Shown here piece after piece: positions 16,091 to 22,887 of a stretch of DNA of 43,530 nt. The notes below the pieces were generated by a model that was given only the letters and a program-made list of their open reading frames with translations, was not told the DNA's origin and made no database searches. A program made the position numbers and the translations under genes. Source of the stretch: an uncultured Acidobacteriota bacterium (GTDB taxonomy: Bacteria > Acidobacteriota > Vicinamibacteria > Vicinamibacterales > UBA2999). The DNA lies in contig CADEFD010000029.1 in the NCBI GenBank assembly GCA_902826515.1, positions 1 through 43,530 of the forward strand, written 5' to 3'. Each line of letters opens with the position of its first letter. Within the stretch, counting starts at the first letter, position 1.

Positions 16091-17083
16091 TTACAGCACG
16101 CGTTCGATGTGTTCGTCGCCCGGATCGCCAGCCGCGGTGGCGCGCAGGTCGCAGTCGAACAGCATGTCGCCGCCCATGCGGAACACGCGGTAGCCGGGCC
16201 GCGCGCAGTCGGCGAGCAGGTTGGCTGCCGGCAGCCGGAAGGCCGGGCGTCCGCCGCCGATGAACATCGGCGCGACGGTGACCTGCACGCGGTCGAGCAG
16301 GCCGGCGGCGAGGAACGCAGACACCGTCACCCCGCCACCTTCCACGAAGATCCGCGCGCAGCCGCGGCCGCGCAGCGCGGCGATGACTTCGGCGAGGTCG
16401 GGGCCGTGCGGGCCGTCGCCCACCGCGAGCACGTCGGCCTGCCCGGGCGCCGGCGCCGCGCCGCTCACGTAGCGGCGCGCGTACACGTAGAGCGTGGGCG
16501 CGTCACCGTCCTGGAACACGTGGAACTGACTCGAGAGGCGCGCCATCGGATCGATCACGACGCGCAGCGGATTCGGTCCGGCCACGTGCCGCGTCGTGAG
16601 CTTCGGATCGTCGGCGGCGACCGTGCCGGCGCCCACGACCACCGCGTCGCAGAGCGCGCGCAGGCGGTGCATGTGCCGCATGTTTTCGTCGCCGGTGACG
16701 TAGCGCGAGTCGCCGGAATGGGTGGCGATGAAGCCGTCGAGACTCTGGCCCATGTGACCGAGCACGATCGGCGCGGCAGTGGTGGCACTGCAGACGGGCA
16801 GGTACAACTCGGCGAGTGCACGGGCATCCCGGGCGTCCTCGTCCTCACCGCCTTGTGCCGGCGGCAGCACCCAGCCGTGTCCGGGCTGCCACGCCACGGC
16901 GGCGCGCGCATCGCCGGGCGCCACCGGCTGCAGGCCGCCATCGGCGTCGCGCATGAAGGCGGCAGGCAGGCCACGCGCGGCCAGCGCGGACGCCTCGTGC
17001 GCAAGCGCCCGCACGAACGCCCACGCGGCGGTGCCGCGCGTGTCGCTCGCCGTCGCTGGCGCGGAAGGGTCGTGCCCCATCAC
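16091..17083 (-). CDS. RibD C-terminal-type (dihydrofolate-reductase-like) reductase with novel N-terminal part
   Basis: Residues ~105-325 form a RibD-C domain: PIVLGHMGQSLDGFIA, VTGDENMRHMHRLRALCDAVVVGAGTV, DDPKLTTR, PLRVVIDP and IFVEGGGVTVSAFLAAGLLDRVQVTVAP. In riboflavin synthesis this domain reduces the ribosylamino-pyrimidinone with NADPH. The first ~100 residues do not contain the His-x-Glu and Cys-x2-Cys deaminase site of RibD and are unrecognised. The start could be GTG 17083 or ATG 17080. A perfect TATAAT ends eight bases before the GTG. With ribA 5 kb away it could act on the RibA product or a derivative. Confidence 0.88.
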   Translation of the reverse strand: MMGHDPSAPATASDTRGTAAWAFVRALAHEASALAARGLPAAFMRDADGGLQPVAPGDARAAVAWQPGHGWVLPPAQGGEDEDARDARALAELYLPVCSATTAAPIVLGHMGQSLDGFIATHSGDSRYVTGDENMRHMHRLRALCDAVVVGAGTVAADDPKLTTRHVAGPNPLRVVIDPMARLSSQFHVFQDGDAPTLYVYARRYVSGAAPAPGQADVLAVGDGPHGPDLAEVIAALRGRGCARIFVEGGGVTVSAFLAAGLLDRVQVTVAPMFIGGGRPAFRLPAANLLADCARPGYRVFRMGGDMLFDCDLRATAAGDPGDEHIERVL

Positions 17084-17091
17084 TCTCTGCG

Positions 17092-17099
17092 ATTATAGT
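17092..17099. promoter_or_regulatory. shared divergent -10 region
   Basis: The octamer ATTATAGT contains a perfect TATAAT on the minus strand (17097-17092), eight bases before the RibD-like GTG. It also contains TATAGT on the plus strand (17094-17099) directed at the FkbM gene. Two promoters would use the same AT-rich patch. Confidence 0.5.
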
Positions 17100-17105
17100 G
17101 GCCCC

Positions 17106-17138
17106 GTGTCGCGCCACTTCCGCGTCCCCGCTCGATGA
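17106..17138 (+). CDS. possible ten-codon leader peptide before fkbM
   Basis: A GTG at 17106, six bases after TATAGT, opens a ten-codon frame (VSRHFRVPAR). Its TGA (17136-17138) overlaps the ATG of the FkbM gene as ATGA. The spacing fits the leaderless pattern seen elsewhere, and the overlap would allow re-initiation. Chance occurrence cannot be excluded. Confidence 0.2.
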   Translation: MSRHFRVPAR

Positions 17139-17872
17139 GCCGCTTCGACCGCGCCCTGGGGCTCGCGCGATCGCTTGCCGTCTATCACCTCATCCCGCGG
17201 CGCCAGGGGACACTGCGCGCGCTCTACAGCCGCTTCGTCGCGCCGGGCGATCTCGTGTTCGACGTCGGCGCCCACGTGGGCAACCGTACGCGTGCCTTGC
17301 TCGCGCTCGGCTGCGAGGTGGTGGCCGTGGAACCGCAGCCGGCAATGGCCGCCACGCTCGGCGCGCTGGTCGGCCGTGATCCCGGTGTGCGGCTCGTGCC
17401 CGCCGCCGTGTCGCACACGATCGGCCGGGCCCGCTTCGCCGTGAGCGAACGCACGCCCACGGTGAGCACACTGGCCGACGCCTGGCGCGAGGCGCGGCAG
17501 CAGGAGCCGGGATTTGCCGGCGTCGAGTGGAACGAGGTCGTCGAGGTCGAGACGACCACGCTCGACGCGCTCATCGCCGCCCACGGTCTGCCGGTGTTCG
17601 TGAAGCTCGACATCGAAGGCGGCGAAGCGGCGGCGCTGGCCGGGCTCTCGCAGCCGGTGCGCACCGTGTCGTTCGAGTACCTGCCGCAGGCGCTCGAGGC
17701 CGTGCGCGCGTGCGGCGCGCGGCTCGACCAGCTTGGCGCCTATCGCTACAACTACACACCCGCCGAGTCACATCGGCTGGCCGGGCCCGAGTGGACGACG
17801 CTCGACGTGCTGCTCGCACGCCTTTCCGCCGAGACCCGCCACGGCGATGTCTACGCCACGCTCGCGCCGTAG
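17135..17872 (+). CDS. FkbM-family methyltransferase
   Basis: The 245-residue SAM-dependent O-methyltransferase has motif I FDVGAHVGNRTRALLALG (near residue 42), VVAVEPQP at strand 2 and the FkbM signature FVKLDIEGGEAAAL (near residue 156), followed by VSFEYLP. FkbM proteins methylate hydroxyls on polyketides, glycans or sugars. The start has no clear Shine-Dalgarno, and a short upstream frame overlaps it as ATGA. The MFS transporter begins eight bases after its stop, so the two form one operon, divergent from the RibD-like reductase. Participation in the preceding cluster is plausible but unproven. Confidence 0.9.
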   Translation: MSRFDRALGLARSLAVYHLIPRRQGTLRALYSRFVAPGDLVFDVGAHVGNRTRALLALGCEVVAVEPQPAMAATLGALVGRDPGVRLVPAAVSHTIGRARFAVSERTPTVSTLADAWREARQQEPGFAGVEWNEVVEVETTTLDALIAAHGLPVFVKLDIEGGEAAALAGLSQPVRTVSFEYLPQALEAVRACGARLDQLGAYRYNYTPAESHRLAGPEWTTLDVLLARLSAETRHGDVYATLAP

Positions 17873-17879
17873 CTCCCGC

Positions 17880-19154
17880 ATGGCTGCCGCCGCGCCCACC
17901 GTCAACTCGCCGCGCCAGATCCTCGTCGCGAGCCTCATCGGCACCGCGATCGAGTTCTTCGACTTCTACATCTACGCCACGGCGTCGGTGCTGGTCTTTC
18001 CGCGGCTCTTCTTCCCGTCGTCGGATCCGGCCACCGCCACGCTGGCGTCGCTTGCCACCTTCGCGATCGCGTTCGTGGCGCGGCCGGTCGGGTCGACGCT
18101 CTTCGGCCACTTCGGCGATCGCGTGGGCCGCAAGGCCACGCTCGTGGCGGCGCTGCTCACGATGGGCGTCTCCACGGTGGCGATCGGCCTCGTGCCCGGC
18201 TACGACACGATCGGGATCGCAGCGCCGGCGCTGCTCGCGCTCTGCCGCTTCGGCCAGGGCCTCGGCCTCGGCGGTGAATGGGGCGGCGCGATCCTGCTCG
18301 CGACCGAGAACGCGCCGCCGGGCAAACGCGCGTGGTACGGGATGTTCCCGCAGCTCGGCGCGCCGATCGGTTTCTTCTGCTCGGGCGCCTCGTTCCTGCT
18401 CATCTCGCGCCTCGTGAGCGAAGACCAGTTCCTCGCGTGGGCGTGGCGTCTGCCGTTTCTCGCGAGCGCCGCGCTCGTGGCCGTCGGCCTTTACGTGCGG
18501 CTCACGCTCACCGAGACGCCGGTCTTCCAGAAGGTGATCGCACACCACGACCGCGTGCGGGTGCCGTTCGTGACGGTCGTGCGGGCGCATCCGCGGGCGC
18601 TCGTGCTCGGCACGATCATCGGCATCTCGATCTACGTGGACTTCTACCTCACGACGGTCTTCACCCTCTCGTGGGGCACGGCGGAACTCGGCTTCACGCG
18701 CGAGCAGTTCCTGCTCATTCAGCTTTTCGGCACGCTCTTCTTCGCCGCCGGCGTGCCGTGGTCCGCGAAGATGGCCGAACACGGGCGGCGCCGTCTGCTG
18801 CTCTGGGTGAACGCCGGCATGGCCGCCTACGCGCTCCTGATGGCGCCGCTCTTCGCGCTGGGCACGGCGGGCACGGTGACGGCCGTGGCGCTCGGCTTCC
18901 TCTTCATGGGCCTCGCCTACGGCCCGATCGGCACCGTGCTGGCCGAACTTTTCCCGGCGCAGGTGCGCTACACGGGCAGCTCGCTCGCCTACAACCTGGC
19001 CGGCATCTTCGGCGCGTCACTGGCGCCGTATGCGGCCCAGTGGCTCGCCGCGCGCCACGGACTGCAGGCGGTCGGCTACTACCTCGCCGCCGCCGCGGCG
19101 CTGTCGTTCGCGGGTCTGCTCGTGAGCCGCGAGACGAAAGACACCGCGCTCTAG
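17880..19154 (+). CDS. MFS transporter, metabolite:H+ symporter (MHS) type
   Basis: The 424-residue inner-membrane protein has twelve hydrophobic segments. MHS-family marks include IGTAIEFFDFYIYATA in helix 1, ARPVGSTLFGHFGDRVGRKATLV in loop 2-3, GLGLGGEWGGAILLATENAP in helices 4-5, and LTLTETPVFQK before the central loop. Relatives (KgtP, ProP, ShiA) import organic acids, betaines or aromatic acids by proton symport, and the substrate here cannot be read off. I used the ATG at 17880, eight bases after the fkbM stop; an ATG at 17847 would overlap fkbM and add eleven residues. Its stop is five bases from the convergent beta-barrel gene. Confidence 0.93.
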   Translation: MAAAAPTVNSPRQILVASLIGTAIEFFDFYIYATASVLVFPRLFFPSSDPATATLASLATFAIAFVARPVGSTLFGHFGDRVGRKATLVAALLTMGVSTVAIGLVPGYDTIGIAAPALLALCRFGQGLGLGGEWGGAILLATENAPPGKRAWYGMFPQLGAPIGFFCSGASFLLISRLVSEDQFLAWAWRLPFLASAALVAVGLYVRLTLTETPVFQKVIAHHDRVRVPFVTVVRAHPRALVLGTIIGISIYVDFYLTTVFTLSWGTAELGFTREQFLLIQLFGTLFFAAGVPWSAKMAEHGRRRLLLWVNAGMAAYALLMAPLFALGTAGTVTAVALGFLFMGLAYGPIGTVLAELFPAQVRYTGSSLAYNLAGIFGASLAPYAAQWLAARHGLQAVGYYLAAAAALSFAGLLVSRETKDTAL

Positions 19155-19159
19155 CCGGA

Positions 19160-19993
19160 TCAGAAGCGGTAGCTGAGACCAGCGCGCAGCGCCTGGAATT
19201 CGAACCGATCGTCGCGCCTGAGGTCGGAGCCCGCCTGATTCACGAGGATGAAGGGGTTGGTGGCTGGCGCCGGTCCCTGCGAGCGCACGGTGCCGTCCTC
19301 AGCGTCGTCGAGGCTCGTGAACAAGTACTCGCCGGTGAGGCTCCAGCGGCCGCCGAGCCGCACTTCGAGGCCGCCGCCGGCCTGATACCCCCAGGCCGAT
19401 TCCGTGCGCACGACATCGCGGCCGGGCGCGAAGGTGTTCACCCCGTTGCTCGTCGTGAACTGGTGTTCGACGCGGCCCCACGCACCGCCGCCGGTGCCGT
19501 AGACGAACACGCGCGGCGTGCCGAACCCGACGCGCGCGCGCAGTCCGCCCACGGCCTGCAGCTCACGCGAGAACGCGTAGAAGGCGGGCGTGGTGCTGAA
19601 GGCCGAGACGCCGTCGCGCACGTCGGTGCGCGTCACGTCCACGAGCGCGCCCACGACGAACATGCCGCGCTGCCAGTCGTAGCCGGCCCTGCCGCCGGCG
19701 TCGATGCCGGCGTCGTCGTCGGTGCAGCCGGCGCCGGGCGTCGGGCCCATGGCCAGGCCGCCGCAGAAGCCGGGCGAGAACGCGTCGGCGCCGGCCGCCG
19801 TGCGAATCGTGTCGCCGAACATGCCGTCGAGGCCGGTGTCGAAGGTCACGACTTCGCCGGCGTCGTCCATCTGCAGTCCGGCGCCGAGCGTGCCGCCGAG
19901 GTACGGGCCCGTCCATGTCTGCGCGGCGGCAACTGTGGCGGTGGCGGCGGTGAGGGCCACGGCGAGCGCGGCACGGGTGATGACTCGGAACAT
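19160..19993 (-). CDS. outer-membrane beta-barrel protein
   Basis: The 277-residue protein has a Sec signal peptide (cleavage after AAAQ, about residue 25). An OmpA/porin-like barrel follows with alternating strands such as WTGPYLGGTLGAG, GRAGYDWQRGMFVVGALVDV, GGLRARVGFGTPRVFVYGTGGGAWG and WSLTGEYLFTSL, ending in the terminal aromatic signature LSYRF recognised by the BAM machinery. Two Cys residues flank a loop near residues 77-91 and may form a disulfide. A strong AGGAGG precedes the ATG at 19993. It lies 89 bases downstream of the anti-sigma gene and could be controlled by that sigma factor, but I see no clear promoter. Confidence 0.88.
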   Translation of the reverse strand: MFRVITRAALAVALTAATATVAAAQTWTGPYLGGTLGAGLQMDDAGEVVTFDTGLDGMFGDTIRTAAGADAFSPGFCGGLAMGPTPGAGCTDDDAGIDAGGRAGYDWQRGMFVVGALVDVTRTDVRDGVSAFSTTPAFYAFSRELQAVGGLRARVGFGTPRVFVYGTGGGAWGRVEHQFTTSNGVNTFAPGRDVVRTESAWGYQAGGGLEVRLGGRWSLTGEYLFTSLDDAEDGTVRSQGPAPATNPFILVNQAGSDLRRDDRFEFQALRAGLSYRF

Positions 19994-20082
19994 GCGGTCC
20001 TCCTGACGCCCGCAATCGGGGCGCACAGCAGGACTACGCGGCGGGTGCCGCGGCGGATTGAATGGCAGGACCCGCGAACGGC

Positions 20083-20874
20083 TCAGTTGGCCGCGGGCAG
20101 ACCGAGCAGCACCTTGTCGCCGGTGGGCGCCGGCACGCCGCCTGCGGGTTCGACCGTCACGGCGATGGCCTGCACGGCGCCTGGCGGCGCCTGCGCGAGG
20201 ACCTGGGCGCGGCCGTCGCCCGCGGGCTCGAAGATGCCGTGGCTGACGGGTTGTCCCGCCACGATCGTCCACAACTGATACGTGCGCCCGGCCGGCAGCG
20301 GCGGCAGCGCCTCGGCGGCGAAGAACAGGCCCCGCGACGCGCTCACGTAGACATGGCCGCGAGCGGCACCGGCCGGCGCCACGCTGCCGAGGGAGGCGGA
20401 GTGGACGTCGCCGGCGCTCAGGATCGCGATGACGCGCTCGCGGTCGCTGCGTTCCCGATCGAACTCGGCGCGCACATTCAGGAATTCGGTCGCGCTCGCC
20501 CGCAGCTCAGCGATCGTGGTCCGCAGGCGCGAGATTTCGCCGCGCGCCGACACCCAGCCCATCGAGGTGCCGATGGCGAGCAGCACCGAGGCCGCCGCGA
20601 GCAGCCACGGCCAGCGGCTGGCCGGCGCCGGCGCGGAGACGATCGCGGGCGCGGTGGGCCGCGCGGGGAACGGCACCGGCGCGGTCGGCGCGGGGGCCGT
20701 GACAGGCGCGGAAGCGGGATCGGAAGCGGGCGCGTCTGCCGGCACCGCCGGCTCGATCGGCTCGCGTACTGCGGCCGCGAGCACCTTGGCGCGCAGGCTG
20801 GCGGGCGGCGCCACCTGCGGCACGGCGCGTCCGAGCGCGTCGAGGACGCGCATCTCTTCAGGGTCGGGCGTCAT
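20083..20874 (-). CDS. RskA-type anti-sigma factor
   Basis: The 263-residue protein has a short cytoplasmic N-terminal part (MTPDPEEMRVLDALGRAVPQ), an Ala/Pro-rich linker (~40-85) and one transmembrane helix (WPWLLAAASVLLAIGTSMGW, ~88-107). A periplasmic RskA C-terminal domain follows, with VYVSASRGLFFAAEALPPLPAGRTYQLWTI and AIAVTVEPAGGVPAPTG. It should hold the adjacent sigma factor at the membrane until released by proteolysis. The N-terminal zinc motif His-x3-Cys-x2-Cys is absent. Its ATG overlaps the sigma stop as ATGA, which favours stoichiometric production. Confidence 0.9.
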   Translation of the reverse strand: MTPDPEEMRVLDALGRAVPQVAPPASLRAKVLAAAVREPIEPAVPADAPASDPASAPVTAPAPTAPVPFPARPTAPAIVSAPAPASRWPWLLAAASVLLAIGTSMGWVSARGEISRLRTTIAELRASATEFLNVRAEFDRERSDRERVIAILSAGDVHSASLGSVAPAGAARGHVYVSASRGLFFAAEALPPLPAGRTYQLWTIVAGQPVSHGIFEPAGDGRAQVLAQAPPGAVQAIAVTVEPAGGVPAPTGDKVLLGLPAAN

Positions 20875-21503
20875 GAGTAATGCCCCCCGACCGGACCGCT
20901 CACCGCGGCGACGGCGGCCCTGAGCGTCTGCAGCGCGCTCCGGACCCTGGTTTTGACGGTGCCGAGCGGCGTGGACGTCCGCTCGGCGATCTCGCTCTGC
21001 GTCAGGCCGTCATAGTACGCCAGCTCGACGGCGAGCCGTTGTTCGGCCGGCAGCGCGTCGATGGCCACCTGTACTCGTTCGACCTGTTCGCGCGTGGCCA
21101 CTGCGTACTCTACGCTCGGCCCGGGATCGGGGATTGCGGCAAGGCGCGCATCGTCGGAGATGCCATCGCGTGCCGGATTGCGACGGCGCAGGCAGTCGAT
21201 GGCGCGCGAGCGGGCCATCATCAACAGCCACGCCGCCACGACGCCGCGCGAGGCGTCGAATCGCACCGACGTGCGCCAGGCCTGCGTGAACACCTGCTGG
21301 GTGACGTCTTCGGCATCTTCGGGCCGCCGCACGATGCGCAGGGCCAGCGAGTAGACGGGCGTGGCGTGGCGATCGTAGAGGTCGGCCAGGCCCGACTCGT
21401 CGCCGCGCGTCATGCGCGCGAGCGCGTCGAGGTCGGCGGCGATGCCCTCGGCATCGTCCGTCCGCAGCCGCGAGGCCGTCAGAGGCAGACCGTCACTCGA
21501 CAC
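20871..21503 (-). CDS. ECF RNA polymerase sigma factor (SigK/RpoE-like)
   Basis: The 210-residue product has region 2 (LYDRHATPVYSLALRIVRRPEDAEDVTQQVFTQAW in parts, then AAWLLMMARSRAIDCLRRR) and region 4 (LPAEQRLAVELAYYDGLTQSEIAERTSTPLGTVKTRVRSAL). It is paired with the downstream RskA-like anti-sigma, the standard arrangement for SigK-type ECF factors. The frame stays open to a TTG at 21530. I prefer the GTG at 21503 because TAGACT ends eight bases before it and lies inside the longer version. The regulon may include the neighbouring outer-membrane barrel, but this is not shown by sequence. Confidence 0.9.
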   Translation of the reverse strand: MSSDGLPLTASRLRTDDAEGIAADLDALARMTRGDESGLADLYDRHATPVYSLALRIVRRPEDAEDVTQQVFTQAWRTSVRFDASRGVVAAWLLMMARSRAIDCLRRRNPARDGISDDARLAAIPDPGPSVEYAVATREQVERVQVAIDALPAEQRLAVELAYYDGLTQSEIAERTSTPLGTVKTRVRSALQTLRAAVAAVSGPVGGHYS

Positions 21504-21511
21504 GTCTGGCG

Positions 21512-21517
21512 AGTCTA
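21512..21517 (-). promoter_or_regulatory. -10-like hexamer next to the sigma start codon
   Basis: TAGACT on the minus strand ends eight bases before the GTG at 21503. No Shine-Dalgarno is present, and the arrangement is compatible with a leaderless transcript. Confidence 0.4.
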
Positions 21518-21557
21518 GCGCATCGGGCAACGGCCAGCCGCCAACGGACGCCGCGGC

Positions 21558-21830
21558 CTACTCAGCCGTGGTGGGGTCGATGATCGTGCGGATCTCGGAG
21601 ATCTTGTCGGCGGGGAACCCGCCCTGCCGGGCGTGCTCCCGGAGGATCTCTTCGTTCGGCGCGCGGTAGACGCACATGATCTGGTCGTTCGTGACGTAGC
21701 TGTGCACCCACTGGATCGTCGGGCCGAGCGTGTTCAGCACGGCGCACGACTTCTGCGAGATCGCCTGCAGCGTCTCGGGCGAGAGGCTGCCGGCGCCGGG
21801 GATGTTCCGTTCGATGAGGTACTGGGGCAT
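21558..21830 (-). CDS. DUF4242 family protein
   Basis: The 90-residue protein begins MPQYLIERNIPGAGSLSPE and contains SCAVLNTLGPTIQWVHSYVTNDQIMCVYRAPNEE in parts. This pattern defines DUF4242, a ferredoxin-like fold described in some annotations as nickel-binding. Its physiological role is unknown. Two Cys and one His in the core could bind metal. AGGAG precedes the ATG in the context GGAGCCCCCGATG, the same leader as the NTF2-like gene at 8870. It is 41 bases downstream of the S51 peptidase gene on the same strand and probably shares its transcript. Confidence 0.88.
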   Translation of the reverse strand: MPQYLIERNIPGAGSLSPETLQAISQKSCAVLNTLGPTIQWVHSYVTNDQIMCVYRAPNEEILREHARQGGFPADKISEIRTIIDPTTAE

Positions 21831-21871
21831 CGGGGGCTCCTGGAGGGTGGATGGATGCGAGAGGGGCGGTG

Positions 21872-22672
21872 TCAGGCGATGCGGTCGGCAGGCAACGGCT
21901 TCTCCACGACCTTGCCGTCCACGAGACTCACGTGGAAGACATCGGCGTCGGCGCGCGTCGCCACGACGCGCGTCACCGTGTTGTCTTCGAAGTAGATGCC
22001 GGCGTCGTTGTCGCACGCGTAGCCCGGCTTCATCTGGCCCGAGCCGATCAGCTTGTGGTACAGCGGGCGGCGGCCGGGTTCGGCGTCGTAGTGCGGGCAG
22101 TGGCTGCCCTTCAGGAAACCGAGGCACTGCACGGTCGAGAGTTCCTTCGGGCGCGAGTCGGTCGTGCCTTCCTCGAACCAGCAGAGGGAACCGGCGCTGG
22201 CGCCGCCGAGCACGATGCCGCGGTCCCAGGCCTGACGCAGCAGCCCGTCGATGCCGTGCGCCTTCCAGATGACCTGCTGGTTGAGCGTGTTGCCGCCCGA
22301 GCAGACGATGCCGTCCACCGATAGCAGCACCTCGTCCCAGCCGCGCGGCTGCTGGGTGCTGGCGATGAAGCTCACCTGGTGCGACGGCTCGACGTTCAGC
22401 GGCGCGCAGGCGCGATACCAGCTGATGATGCCCTGCGGCGAATCGGCCGAGGCCGTGGGCAGGTAGAGCAGCTTCGGCCGCGGCTTGCCGGTCAGTTCGG
22501 CCATGTAGCGGATGAAGGCCGTGCCGAAGCCGCCGCCGGCAATCAGGATACGGCGCGCGGGTGCGGCGGATTGCCGCAGGCCCTCGCCAGCCAGCGCCTC
22601 GGCCGGGGTGCCGGCCAGCCCGGCCGCCACCGTGCCGGCCACCGACGAAGTCAGGAAATCGCGACGTTTCAT
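21872..22672 (-). CDS. Tat-exported S51 peptidase (cyanophycinase / peptidase E family)
   Basis: The 266-residue product starts with a twin-arginine signal (MKRRDFLTSSVAGTVAAGL), so it is exported folded. The S51 core shows RILIAGGGFGTAFIRYM, GIVCSGGNTLNQQVIW and the nucleophile elbow GGASAGSLCW (Ser159), then FLKGSHCPHYDAEPGRRP, where a catalytic His is expected. Family members cleave Asp-x dipeptides (PepE) or cyanophycin. Exported forms are often annotated cyanophycinase-like and probably scavenge peptides. TGGAG precedes the start. DUF4242 follows downstream, and the upstream intergenic gap separates it from a divergent Tat-exported aminotransferase. Confidence 0.9.
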   Translation of the reverse strand: MKRRDFLTSSVAGTVAAGLAGTPAEALAGEGLRQSAAPARRILIAGGGFGTAFIRYMAELTGKPRPKLLYLPTASADSPQGIISWYRACAPLNVEPSHQVSFIASTQQPRGWDEVLLSVDGIVCSGGNTLNQQVIWKAHGIDGLLRQAWDRGIVLGGASAGSLCWFEEGTTDSRPKELSTVQCLGFLKGSHCPHYDAEPGRRPLYHKLIGSGQMKPGYACDNDAGIYFEDNTVTRVVATRADADVFHVSLVDGKVVEKPLPADRIA

Positions 22673-22887
22673 GTGTGCTCCAGGGCGCCGGCGGCGCCGG
22701 GCCGGGATTTTACCGCAGGCCACAACCGAGTTAAATGCAGCTGGCGCATGGGTGAGGAGCATCCGGCACCGGGCAATCATGGAAAAAGTTCACGAAACGG
22801 CCCCGGAAGGCGGCGACGGGCGCGCATTCGGACCGAAGATCGGGTACATTTCTCCGGTTCGACCAGATTTCTCTTGGAGGGCTTCGC

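Noticed and set aside
18278..20278. 666-codon plus-strand frame across the MFS and beta-barrel genes
   Set aside because: It is out of frame with the MFS gene and antisense to the beta-barrel gene, and the translation is low-complexity.
22673..22887. Regulatory RNA or promoter in the longest intergenic gap
   Set aside because: TACATT at 22845-22850 has no -35 partner and I found no stable conserved-looking structure; only the ribosome binding site of the next gene is clear.
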